In this document: positions 51,690-60,268 of the stretch, in pieces | Numbering within the stretch: the first letter of the stretch is position 1 | How the letters are laid out: every line of letters begins with the position of its first letter | Source of the DNA: JASHPR01 sp963729365 | Lineage (GTDB): Bacteria; Actinomycetota; Actinomycetes; Streptosporangiales; Streptosporangiaceae | Direction of reading: 5' to 3' | DNA: 64,000 nt | Assembly: GCA_963729365.1 (NCBI GenBank) | Contig: CAVSNQ010000012.1 | Coordinates: forward strand, 1 to 64,000 | Notes under the pieces: model-generated | The model's database searches: none | What the model was told of the DNA's origin: nothing | What the model saw: the letters and a program-made list of their open reading frames with translations, nothing else | Translations under genes and position numbers: made by a program

Positions 51690-52691
51690 TCATTCGGCGC
51701 TGGGGTGCTCCATGAAGGAGTTGAACCCCTTGAAGATCTCCTCGTTGATGCTGAAGATCATGCCGAATATGAATAGCGCGAAAATCGGTGTGATGACCAC
51801 CCACACCAGCCAGTTCCGGCCCTCCCGTTGCCGGGCGGCGATCCACCGCTTGACTGGCGGCAGCCGGAGGGTCAGCAGGAACAGGCTGCACGCCGCGTAC
51901 TCGTAGAGGCGCTGGTGGAAGATGGGGTCACCGTCACCGGGCTGGCCTGAGCCGTTGTCGCCGGTGCCGTTTTGAAACCCGAGTCCTTCCAGCAGGACCA
52001 GGTGGAGGAACAGCAGCCCCCAGATGGCATAGGTGATCCGCTGCAGCGGCTTCCAGTACCTGCCGAGCTTGCGCTGTGCCCAGTTGTTGCCGGTGATCAG
52101 CAGCGGGATGGCGAGCATCACCATCATGAAGCCCATGAGCTCGAACACGTGCCCGGCCACCTTGCCGAAGAAGCCTCCAGCGAAGTTATCGGTCAGGCCG
52201 GCGGCGAGCATGTCGCCGAAGGCGGAACACGCGAACAGGATCCCGTACCAGCGGCGCAGCGGGACGAACCAGCGCTGCCCGGTAAGCGTGACCATGGGAG
52301 TGACGAGCAGGCAGATGAACAGGCAGAGCTCGGCCCCGGTGCCCAGCGTGTCGTCGACCGACCCCGCGAAGGTTGCTTCGTTCATCGTGAAGAACGCCGG
52401 TGCCATGAAGAACAGCGGGACCAGCGCGGGGGCGCCCAGCAGGATCAGCGCGACCGCCTTCCGCTTGATGCGGGAGCCGCCGAACTTGAAATCCCTGTCC
52501 ATCCATTCGTCGACGCGGCTTCTTTCCGCCTTCAGCTGCGGCTGATAGTCACGGGTCGGCGTCTCTTCCTGCTGCCATGTCTCTACGGCATCGTCGGGGT
52601 ACAGGTCTGGCTGGTAGGTATCCGCACCGCCGTACTGGCCCGTTGGTGGAGCGGGTGGATATCGCGTGTACGGCTCCCTGGTGGTAGCCAT
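51690..52691 (-). CDS. polytopic membrane protein resembling ferric-reductase/MsrQ-type heme-binding proteins
   Basis: 333 residues with AAAGGAGAG upstream. A Pro/Tyr/Gln-rich cytoplasmic N-terminus (1-70) precedes about seven TM helices. The block LLITGNNWAQRKLGRYWKPLQRITYAIWGLLFLHLVLLEG closely parallels the 'xxTSNxxxRRLGxxWxxLHRLxYxxxxLxxLHxxW' part of MsrQ/YedZ and other ferric-reductase-like proteins. One His lies in GKVAGHVFELMG and one in LFLHLVLL, but the His of 'LHR' is Gln here, so heme binding may be partial. A membrane redox component inside a secretion-like locus is unusual. Confidence 0.7.
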   Translation of the reverse strand: MATTREPYTRYPPAPPTGQYGGADTYQPDLYPDDAVETWQQEETPTRDYQPQLKAERSRVDEWMDRDFKFGGSRIKRKAVALILLGAPALVPLFFMAPAFFTMNEATFAGSVDDTLGTGAELCLFICLLVTPMVTLTGQRWFVPLRRWYGILFACSAFGDMLAAGLTDNFAGGFFGKVAGHVFELMGFMMVMLAIPLLITGNNWAQRKLGRYWKPLQRITYAIWGLLFLHLVLLEGLGFQNGTGDNGSGQPGDGDPIFHQRLYEYAACSLFLLTLRLPPVKRWIAARQREGRNWLVWVVITPIFALFIFGMIFSINEEIFKGFNSFMEHPSAE

Positions 52692-52816
52692 CGCACAGAC
52701 TCTCCTTTCGCAGAGCTTGCTCGCTCCCCATCTGGTTAGCCTTTGGCTTGCTTGTAGCGGTTTAACCGGCTCTGATGTCAGCCGGCAGGCTATTTATTCG
52801 CTTTATACATCGGCAA

Positions 52817-54580
52817 CTAGCCGGATGTGGTTTTCGCGGAGTGTTTCCCGGGCGTGTTCGCCTGCGCCGCGGCCTTTGCCGCCGCGGCCTGCTTGGCCAG
52901 GAAATCCTGGTCGGTCCCGCCGTTGGGTCCTGTCTCGCCTGCTCCGGTTTCCCGGAAGGTGAAGAACTTGAATCCGAAGTGCGCGATGTTCGCGCCGGCG
53001 GCGATGATCGCGATCGAGAACACCGACACGGTGGCGGCCGTGGCGATGCGCATGGCGCGCGCCTGCCTGCCTCGCGCCCCGACCGGCTTCTTGGACGGTG
53101 TTGTCCTCGGCCCGGCCAGACCGGCCGGCCTAGCTTGGCGGGCCGGCCTAGCCGACGGGCCGTTGGGCCTACCCGCCGGGCCACTGGGCCTGGTCCTCGG
53201 CCCCGCCGGGGCGCTGGGCCTCGTCCTCGGCCTGGGCGGTGCGATGGCGGGGGCAGGCATGGCGGCCAGACCACCCCGGGGATCGTCCTGCCAGGCAGCA
53301 GGGTCCTGCCAGGCAGGTTCGGCCAGCGCAACCGCTTGCCCGCCGGCGTACTGCGCCATCTGCCCGGTGTTGTACTGGGGCATCTGCCCGGTGGCGCCAG
53401 GACCCATGCGCTGCGCGCCGGGCGTGGGAGAGGCGGGTACCGCGTAGAGTCGCCGGTTGCCGCGACCGCCCTGTGGGCCGCCGGGCTGAGGCCCCTGGCC
53501 GGGCGCGTAGCCGCCGGCTTGCGGGTAGCCCGGACCCGGCTGGGAACGCGGGGCGGGCGCGTGGCCCTGGCCGCGGTCGAAGCCCTGGGCTTGCGGGTAG
53601 CCCGGACCCGGCTGGGAACGCGGGGCGGGCGCGTGGCCCTGGCCGCGGTCGAAGCCCTGGGCTTGCGGGTAGCCCGGATCCGGCTGGAACTGGCCGGTGT
53701 TGTAGTCCTGAGGCGCACCGAAGCTCTGCCCGTTGTACTCCTGGGCAGGCGGGTAGCCGGGATCCGGCTGGAACTGCTGGCCGGTGTTGTAGTCCTGGGG
53801 TGCGCCGAAGCTCTGCCCGTTGTACTCCTGGGCAGGCGGGTAGCCGGGATCCGGCTGGAACTGCTGGCCGGTGTTGTAGTCCTGGGGTGCGCTGTAGTCC
53901 TGCCCGGTGTTGTAGGCCTGGGCGGGCGCGGCCGGCGGATAGCCCGGCGCAGCGTTGTAGTCCTGAGGCGGGCCGAAACCCTGCCCGGTGCTGTAGTCCT
54001 GGGCCGGTCCGCTGGCTCGCGTCTGCCCGTTTCCTCGCGGTGCCCGCGGCGCGCCGCCCGCTCGCACGGGTCGGCTCGGCTGGGCCGGGCCGCCGGCCCG
54101 TGTGGGTCGGTCGGGGCGGGCGAGGCCGTTGGGCGCGGCTGGTGGTCCGCCGGGTCCCGGGTAGCCGTTGGGTCCGGTGGGTGCGCCGGGTGCTGCGTAG
54201 CCGTTGGGCGCGGTCGGTCCGGCCGGGCCTGGGAGCGCGTTGGGTCGCCTGGGTCCGCCGCGCTGCGGCGCGGGTCCACCCACTCGCCCGGGTCCGTTGG
54301 GTCCGGCGGGTCGTGTGGGTCGGTCGGGGCGGGCGAGGCCGTTGGGTGTGGCTGGTGGTCCGCCGGGTCCTGGGTAGCCGTTGGGTCCGGTGGGTGCGCC
54401 GGGTGCTGCGTAGCCGTTGGGTCCGGTGGGTGCGCCGGGTGCTGCGTAGCCGTTGGGCGCGGTCGGTCCGGCCGGGCCGGGGAGCGCGTTGGGTCGCCTG
54501 GGTCCGCCCTGCCGCGGCGGCGGCCCGCCAGCCCGCCCAGGCCCGTTAGGTCGTGCGGGCCCGTTGGCCCGGCCTGGTCC
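52817..54580 (-). repeat. degenerate tandem repeats within the Pro/Gln-rich gene
   Basis: Several repeat families are nested here: 81-bp-scale copies around 53530-53670 (GFDRGQGHAPAPRSQPGPGYPQAQ), 108-bp-scale copies around 53700-53900 (QDYNTGQQFQPDPGYPPAQEYNGQSFGAP), and a duplicated block of roughly 250 bp around 54100-54500 (PNALPGPAGPTAPNGYAAPGAPTGPNG ... NGLARPDRPTR). Near-identity at DNA level points to recent slippage or unequal crossing-over. Confidence 0.75.
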
Positions 54581-55245
54581 GCCTGGCCGCGCCGCCACCC
54601 GCCGGCCCGCGGCTGCCCGTTCGGGCCTGCCGGGAAGTCGGCGCGCGCCGGGGGGAACTGGCCGGAGTTGTAGACCTCACCGGCGTTGTAGATGTCACCG
54701 GTGTTGAAGTCCTGCGTCAGGGGCATGTTCTGCGCCTGACTGGCCCGGCCGGCCCCGCTCGCGCGGGGACCGGCGCCGTTGGCCCGGGGTCCGTTGTTCG
54801 CCGGCCTGGGCCCTCCCGGCCGCCGCTGCGGCAGCTGGGATGGTCCCGCCTGTGGTCCAGTCATCGGTCCGGCGGGACGTCCGGGGTTGCCGGGCATGGC
54901 CGGTCCGGCCGACCCGGGTACAGGCACCCGCGGTACCGGGGCCGAAGGATGATCGGGATACAGCGCTGGCGGCGGCGCGCCCCACTGCGGCCAGGAAGCT
55001 CCGATGGAGTCCGGTGGCCAGTCGGGGACGGCGCCCGGCGGCTGCCCGTTCGCGGGGGGGAAGTCATATCTGTCGTAAGCCTGAGGTCCGAGCGCCTGGG
55101 CCGACCCGGGTCCCCACGCGCCGGGGACACCGGCTTCGGGACCTGCCACACCTGTGGGCGCCTGGAAAAACTCGGGGGTACTCAACAGCTCGGCCTCAGG
55201 CCTCCGGTGTCGACCGGAAGCAACAGAAACCACTGGGACCTCCAT
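52817..55245 (-). CDS. large Pro/Gln/Asn-rich single-TM protein, interrupted by a frameshift
   Basis: About 810 residues when two frames are joined. The N-terminal frame from ATG 55245 reads to about 54600 and contains QDFNTGDIYNAGEVYNSGQFPP. The sense then passes to the frame ending at 52817, which carries matching repeats (QDYNTGQQFQPDPGYPPAQEYNGQSFGAP, repeated), PNGYAAPGAPTGPNG modules, a Lys/Arg-rich stretch (TTPSKKPVGARGRQARAMR), one TM helix (VSVFSIAIIAAGANIAHFGF) and a short Ala/Lys tail. A one-base indel near 54595-54605 explains this. It is likely the membrane scaffold of the locus. Both other minus frames and the plus frames also stay open. Confidence 0.65.
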
Positions 55246-55443
55246 CAGCGGGGATTGGGGCGCCCGAGCCAGGCGTTGGTCCCGGGCGGGGAGGGAAGTG
55301 TGTTAACTCCTCCTCCCCTGGGCAGACTAGGGCATCCACCTATCTCCCGGGCAGGGACTAATAGCTCTTGGGGGACGAATAACCCTTGGGGGGGCCGGTC
55401 CACGGCCGATCCCGGTGAACCGGCAATGAACGGGATCCGTTGG

Positions 55444-55656
55444 TCAGTACTCGGTTTCCCGCTCGGCCGCGTTCAGCAGTTCCATGCACTCGCCCAGCGC
55501 GCGCAGGTAGGCGCGGGACTCGTCCAGCAGGGGGACCCAATGGGACCGGCTGAAGCGGCTGGCCATGTCATCATGCCAGTGCCGCTGCGTGTTGGACCAG
55601 GCCGACCCGATCACCCGGAGCGAGAGCTCACCGTCCTCGTGCGGCCCGTCGGCCAT
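55444..55656 (-). CDS. small WXG100-like helical protein (WHDDMASRF)
   Basis: 70 residues. The core AWSNTQRHWHDDMASRFSRSHWVPLLDESRAYLRALGECMELLNAAERE is an amphipathic helix pair. It shares W-x-D-D-M-x-x-R-F and a following ...YL...L pattern with the 93-residue protein at 56142-56423, so the two are paralogues. WXG100 proteins are about 100 residues with a WxG turn; here WxDDM takes that place. Probably a partner or substrate in the FtsK-ATPase locus. Spacing to its upstream neighbour is 24 bases. Confidence 0.7.
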   Translation of the reverse strand: MADGPHEDGELSLRVIGSAWSNTQRHWHDDMASRFSRSHWVPLLDESRAYLRALGECMELLNAAERETEY

Positions 55657-55680
55657 CGATGCGTTCCTTCTTGGACCTGA

Positions 55681-56136
55681 TCAGGGCCCCGTTACCTGGA
55701 TGCCTCGCGCTGCCTCAAGGCCGTTGATGATAGCCAGCAGGTGATTCTCGGTCCGCGGCAGGTCAAGATCGAGCAGGTTCCGGAACCGGCTGGCGGCGCC
55801 CCGGAACGCGCTGGCCTCGTCCTCGACCCGTCCCTGCCAGCGCCGGATGTGCTCGAGCCGCTCCTCGGCCTCGCGCACCGCCGACACCTCGGCCGAGCAG
55901 TCCGCGTGGCCGCCTGCGTCGGCTTCCCCGGCCGCCGCACGCTGGCAGGCGGCGAGATCGGCCTGCCGCCTGGCCAGCAGTGATCGCCAGCGGCTCGCCT
56001 TCTCCTCGAGTGATGCGCGCGTCACCGCGATCTGGTGGTCGCCTCGCTCGGCCACCTCACGCTGGGCGTACCGGAACCGGGTGAGCGCGTCCCGGAACTC
56101 GCCGAGCGCGTCGATGTCCGCGTGGATATCCGCCAT
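55681..56136 (-). CDS. coiled-coil protein of the FtsK/WXG-like locus
   Basis: 151 residues, almost fully helical: DALGEFRDALTRFRYAQREVAERGDHQIAVTRASLEEKASRWRSLLARRQADLAACQ and EVSAVREAEERLEHIRRWQGRVEDEASAFRGAASRFRNLLDLDL. Two antiparallel coiled coils are likely, like the long helical hairpins of ESX-associated or LXG-type proteins. Two Cys lie mid-protein. It starts 5 bases after the 93-residue WXG100-like gene, so translation is coupled. Confidence 0.75.
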   Translation of the reverse strand: MADIHADIDALGEFRDALTRFRYAQREVAERGDHQIAVTRASLEEKASRWRSLLARRQADLAACQRAAAGEADAGGHADCSAEVSAVREAEERLEHIRRWQGRVEDEASAFRGAASRFRNLLDLDLPRTENHLLAIINGLEAARGIQVTGP

Positions 56137-56141
56137 CCCGG

Positions 56142-56423
56142 TCAGCCCGCCGACAGTTCACGGACCGCACGGAGCCGTTCGACCAGGGCGAGCAGGTACG
56201 CCTCGTGTCCCTCGGTCGCCGCCAGGTATTCGTCGACGCCGGGGGTGACTTCCTCCAGCGCCTCGCCAAAACGGCGGTACATGTCGTCACGCCAGATTTC
56301 ACCAAGCTCACGCCAGTGCGTGCGCATGGTCTTGAAGTTATCGGACAGATTCTTATTAAACTCGGCGAGATGCGATCTGAAGTCTGCCAATGCCTCAATA
56401 TCGCTGATGTTGACCTCAGCCAC
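56142..56423 (-). CDS. WXG100-like small helical protein (WRDDMYRRF)
   Basis: 93 residues from GTG 56423, with AAAGGAGG immediately upstream. The two-helix layout LADFRSHLAEFNKNLSDNFKTMRTHWRELGEIWRDDMYRRFGEALEEVTPGVDEYLAATEGHEAYLLALVERL matches the size and hairpin design of WXG100/ESAT-6-type T7SS substrates, though the turn reads W-R-D-D-M instead of W-x-G. It is 9 bases after the 242-residue gene and part of the same operon as the FtsK-type ATPase. Confidence 0.75.
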   Translation of the reverse strand: MAEVNISDIEALADFRSHLAEFNKNLSDNFKTMRTHWRELGEIWRDDMYRRFGEALEEVTPGVDEYLAATEGHEAYLLALVERLRAVRELSAG

Positions 56424-56432
56424 GATCCTCCT

Positions 56433-57161
56433 TTACCTGACGAGACCATGAAATATGTCGGAGAGAACGGCGAGGTAGTAGTCAGCCGAATCCGGAAGGC
56501 TGCTCATCGCCGACTCAACCGTGTTCCTTGACTGGCGGTCAAGCCTGGCCACGGTCTTTACGGAAGCCCCGAGAGGCCGGAGGCGAAGGGCGATCTCCAG
56601 TTTTCGTTCCGGGAACTCGCCCGGCAGAGATCGCAACGTATCGATAGCCGCCGCTGTTTCCTCTCTGGACATCTTGTCGTGTATGCGGTTGATGCGAGCG
56701 TAGTATTCGCCGCGTATGGCGTCGTTAGCGCGCCCGCGCAGGCTCTCCGCAACCACCGTTTCGCCGGCGTTCTCGAGGAAGTCGGCCAGCCGCAACACAT
56801 CGTGCCATCTGGCCTGCCCGAGCAGGCCGTCGGCCAGGGCGATCGAATTGCCGACGACCTTGGCCCAGCCGATTCCCGCGTCGGCGTATGCGGCGAGCAG
56901 CCGGGCCTGCCGGTCTCCGCGATCATTGCCGGGCATCTCCGCACCCGGCTCCGGGCTGAGCAGGTGGACCAGGCCGACCGCCTCGAGCAGTTCGCGCGTG
57001 GCTTCGAGGAGTTGCCGGGCCTCCTCGGCCAGGTCCCCGGCTCGTTCCTGCTCGCTGGCCAGGACGGTGTAGGTCACGATCGCGGGTCGCACCGCCTGGC
57101 GGAGGGAGAGGTACGGCGACAGGGCCGTGGTCGGCTCGTCGGCGGGCAGCGTTGTGGTCAT
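56433..57161 (-). CDS. helical accessory protein coupled to the FtsK-type ATPase
   Basis: 242 residues, soluble and helical. The family is not recognised. The middle reads like TPR or solenoid helices (ARLLAAYADAGIGWAKVVGNSIALADGLLGQARWHDVLRLADFLENAGETVVAESLRGRANDAI). The ATG overlaps the ATPase stop as ATGA, so it is made together with it. A chaperone or adaptor role for the WXG100-like proteins is possible by analogy with EspG in ESX loci, but no sequence likeness to EspG is claimed. Confidence 0.7.
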   Translation of the reverse strand: MTTTLPADEPTTALSPYLSLRQAVRPAIVTYTVLASEQERAGDLAEEARQLLEATRELLEAVGLVHLLSPEPGAEMPGNDRGDRQARLLAAYADAGIGWAKVVGNSIALADGLLGQARWHDVLRLADFLENAGETVVAESLRGRANDAIRGEYYARINRIHDKMSREETAAAIDTLRSLPGEFPERKLEIALRLRPLGASVKTVARLDRQSRNTVESAMSSLPDSADYYLAVLSDIFHGLVR

Positions 57162-59971
57162 GCCGGTCTCCTGAAGGCGCTCCGGGCAAAGGTGTACAGC
57201 GATGCGATCGAGTACGGCTTGAACTTCTCGACCTGCTCGTGCGGCCAGTCCACGTCCCGGAACAGGGCGCGGTCATCGGCCAGGCTGGCCGCCGCGGGCA
57301 CGCCAAGAAGGGCATCGCTCTCCGACGGTGACGGCAGGCGCAAGGCAACGCGAAGCGTGAACTGGCTGATGCCGGAACGCCGGAGAGCGCGCTCGGCGGT
57401 AGCGTAGCCGTCGGCCCACATCACCACGTGGATACCCACCTCGGGCCCGTGCTCGGCCAGCCTGGTGAGTAGAGTCGCGGCCTCACTCGGCTTGCCCCAT
57501 TCGTTCTCGGAGACCAGTTCCAGCCAGCGGTGCAGGCCGGCGACCACGAAGAACCGCCTGGGCTGTGGTGAGTGCCCGGCGTCCGCCAGCCGTGCGTCGA
57601 GGTCGGCGATCATGGCCTGCAGGGCGGCGTAGGCACCCGCCGGCCCGACGATCTGCGCCTCGTGGGGCAGTTCCCGTACCGGGTCGAAGAAGTAGTGGAA
57701 GGACGATGACGGCCGCGCGAATTCGGCGATCACGAAGGAAGCGTCGGCCGGCGAGCGCTGCACCGCCACGCTGAGCAGCGCGGCCAGGAGCAGTCCGTGG
57801 CCATGTTCCTCGTCTCCGATGACGAGCAGGTTCGACCGCACGAAGCACTCGAAGACGGCGGCTGTGGCCGGCTTGATCTCGATCGCCTCGCCCAGCCAGG
57901 CCGAGGTCGTGGGGCCTGGGGCGGGCCAGTGGCCGGGATTCGCCGCGAAGGCCGCGCAGGCCGGGTGGGCCGTGAAGTCCGCGGGCGCGTCGGGATCGAA
58001 GGTGGCCGAGGGCGCGTAGACCCGGTCGCCGCCCAGGGCCCGGATCGTCGAAATCCATTCCAGCCGGTCCCGGTTCGGCAGCACGGCGATTCTCATGACC
58101 GGGTTGGCACCTTCGCCGCGGCGGTCGTTGAAGATCGCATCGCCCGCCCTGGTGAGCTTGACGGCGGCGTCGTTGCCCTCGCCGAGGATGGCCTGGGAAA
58201 CGCTCGGCAGCAGGCAGCCCAGAGCGATGCGCAGCGCCATCTGCTCGTAGGCAGGCCGCAGGTGCACGGTCAGCGAGCCGCCCGGTGACTGGGTGGCCAG
58301 CAGCAGGTGCAGCCCGAACGCCGCGCCGCGTTTGGCGATGTCGGCCAGGAGCGCCCCGGCTTCCCGGGAGAGCCGGTCCTCCTCGCTGAAGAGCACCTGA
58401 AACTCGTCCATGATCACTAGTGACCTGGGCAGTACCTGCCCGGTCTGGATGCGGTATTCGGGGAGTTGCGTGACCCTGGCCTGCCGGCACAGCCGGGCCC
58501 GCCGCTCGATCTCGTCATGAAAGCGGCGGAGCATGCTCAGGCCGAACTCACGGTCGGTGCGGGACGCGATCGCCTTGGCGTGCGGCAGCCGCTGGGTCAG
58601 GTAAGCGTCGAACTCGACTTCCTTGAAGTCCAGCAAGTACAGCTCGAGTTCCTCCGGCGGGTACTTGAGCGCGAGCTGGGTGATCAGCACGTGCAGCAAG
58701 TTGCTCTTGCCCATGCGCACGTCGCCACCGACGAGGCCGTTGTGCACTCCGCGCGATCCCATGACGAAGTGCTGCGGCTCGCCCTTGCTGTCGACGCCGA
58801 TCTGCGCGTCGAGGCCGTCCGTGGTGTCGGCGGACCAGCGCTCGGCGGGCGGGATCGCGATCCGTTCGAACGGCAGGTTCCGTGAGCCCGCGCTGGCGGC
58901 GGCGCCCACGGCGTCCAGCCACGCGTTGACCCGGGCCGGCGACGGCATCACGTCCGGCTCGATCTGCCACTGACCGAAGTCCGGGTCATCCCAGATGACG
59001 GTCCCGTCGGCGGCCACGTGCAAGTCCGTCGCGGTGGCGGTCAGCACCGCGAGGTCGAGGCCGCGGACTCGTTCCTGCCCGCGCTCGACCGTCGCGACGA
59101 TGTAGACGCCCGCGCGGGGACCGTTGCGGGCCAGCTGGGTCAGGAGCTCGGCCGAGTGCTCGCTGATCCCCCCGGGAAACCCCGCGAGGACCAGGACGTG
59201 ATACGGCACGGAGACCCCGGTCGTGGTCGCGTTGTAGGCCTCGACCGAGTCGTAGACGTTGGTCAGCCGGGTCTGGGTCACCTCGACGACATGGTCGGTG
59301 AGCGTCTTCAGCAGCGCTTCGATCTCGGCCGCGCTGGAAGCGACTGCGCTGCCCACCCGCAGCGCGGCCGGAAGCCGCAGGAAACCGCTCAGCTGCTCAC
59401 CCTGGCCCAGCGGGTCGGCCAGCCCGAACCGCATCGTGCCCGGCCTGGTGGCCACGGCCAGCCGGAGTGTTAAAGCCTGCAGCAGGGAGCGCGCTCCGGC
59501 GGCGGCGCCGTTCTCGGCCGCGATCAGCAGGTGACCGTGCCCGGTGAACCGGGCCACCGCCGGCATCAGCGGCATGCCGATGCCCCGCGCGACGTTCAGG
59601 ACTCCGACCCGGACTCCGGTCGGCGACGGCGCACTAAGGTCGGGCCGGTAGTTGTCCCACCCGGGGCCGTCGAAGTCGGCGAGCGCCCAGGGATTGGCGG
59701 CCGTAAGCGCATTAACGGTGGCGGGCAGCCCGGCAATGGCCTGATCATGCGCCTCCGTGGCCGCCGCGATCACTGTTTCATGGGCCGTATCAGCAGCCGC
59801 AGGAGCCGCATACCACCCGTTGAAGTCGCGGCGTGCTGGCCGTTCACTTGACTCACTCGACGCGGCGAGGTTGTCCAGGTAATGCTCGTGGCAGTAACGG
59901 ACCAGGGCGGCCGACTCGGCAAGGCGCAGGTATGCATGATGAATCTCGCGTTCGATCTCCTCGATCGACAT
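57158..59971 (-). CDS. soluble FtsK/SpoIIIE-type ATPase with three ATPase modules
   Basis: 937 residues from ATG 59971. Residues 1-50 are a helical N-terminus; I see no TM segment, unlike EccC or EssC. Module 1 (about 120-330) has a broken P-loop (AENGAAAGARS, 152-162). Module 2 is intact: GGDVRMGKSN (415-424), DFKEVEFDAYL, Walker B LVIMDEFQVLF (518-528) and the LATQSP sensor. Module 3 (about 700-930) is degenerate (GDEEHGHGLLL, 719-729). In EccC and EssC the first module is normally the active one. Leads a minus-strand operon with WXG100-like genes. The longer frame to 60286 looks like shadow sequence. Confidence 0.9.
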   Translation of the reverse strand: MSIEEIEREIHHAYLRLAESAALVRYCHEHYLDNLAASSESSERPARRDFNGWYAAPAAADTAHETVIAAATEAHDQAIAGLPATVNALTAANPWALADFDGPGWDNYRPDLSAPSPTGVRVGVLNVARGIGMPLMPAVARFTGHGHLLIAAENGAAAGARSLLQALTLRLAVATRPGTMRFGLADPLGQGEQLSGFLRLPAALRVGSAVASSAAEIEALLKTLTDHVVEVTQTRLTNVYDSVEAYNATTTGVSVPYHVLVLAGFPGGISEHSAELLTQLARNGPRAGVYIVATVERGQERVRGLDLAVLTATATDLHVAADGTVIWDDPDFGQWQIEPDVMPSPARVNAWLDAVGAAASAGSRNLPFERIAIPPAERWSADTTDGLDAQIGVDSKGEPQHFVMGSRGVHNGLVGGDVRMGKSNLLHVLITQLALKYPPEELELYLLDFKEVEFDAYLTQRLPHAKAIASRTDREFGLSMLRRFHDEIERRARLCRQARVTQLPEYRIQTGQVLPRSLVIMDEFQVLFSEEDRLSREAGALLADIAKRGAAFGLHLLLATQSPGGSLTVHLRPAYEQMALRIALGCLLPSVSQAILGEGNDAAVKLTRAGDAIFNDRRGEGANPVMRIAVLPNRDRLEWISTIRALGGDRVYAPSATFDPDAPADFTAHPACAAFAANPGHWPAPGPTTSAWLGEAIEIKPATAAVFECFVRSNLLVIGDEEHGHGLLLAALLSVAVQRSPADASFVIAEFARPSSSFHYFFDPVRELPHEAQIVGPAGAYAALQAMIADLDARLADAGHSPQPRRFFVVAGLHRWLELVSENEWGKPSEAATLLTRLAEHGPEVGIHVVMWADGYATAERALRRSGISQFTLRVALRLPSPSESDALLGVPAAASLADDRALFRDVDWPHEQVEKFKPYSIASLYTFARSAFRRPA

Positions 59972-60268
59972 GCGGCGCTCGCTCCTCGCTAAGGTCGTCG
60001 GAGATCGGCAAAGCATCGGCACTAACGGCTCACTTGATACATAGCGGTCAGGGCCGATTGTATTTGACGCCGCCGTGAGACCATATGGGTAGCGCCTTGG
60101 GTTTTTCCGGCGCGCGCTCCGGCTGGCCGGTAACGGGACCGCACCCGGTGGCGAGCACGATGTCCGGCCTTCTCGTACTTTGCCGAACTCTTGATGATCA
60201 AGAAGGCCAAAGTTACGATTCGGTATACCGGCGGCCGCCCAGGGCCGCGTCAAGCGAGAGGCACACCT

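Noticed and set aside
52817..54580. Possible CRISPR-like repetition
   Set aside because: Repeats are in-frame protein modules with no constant repeat alternating with unique spacers.
52762..54595. Continuation of the N-terminal minus frame of the Pro-rich gene
   Set aside because: After about 54600 it reads low-complexity Arg/Pro/Thr without the QDYNTG repeats or TM helix found in the alternative frame, so it is the off-frame side of a frameshift.
52775..54673. 632-codon plus-strand open frame opposite the Pro/Gln-rich gene
   Set aside because: It mirrors the repeats of the minus-strand gene, is dominated by Arg/Gly/Val shadow composition and has no domain or ribosome-binding site.
56433..57161. 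EspG-type chaperone
   Set aside because: The position suits a chaperone, but I see no sequence feature of EspG, so only an accessory role is stated.
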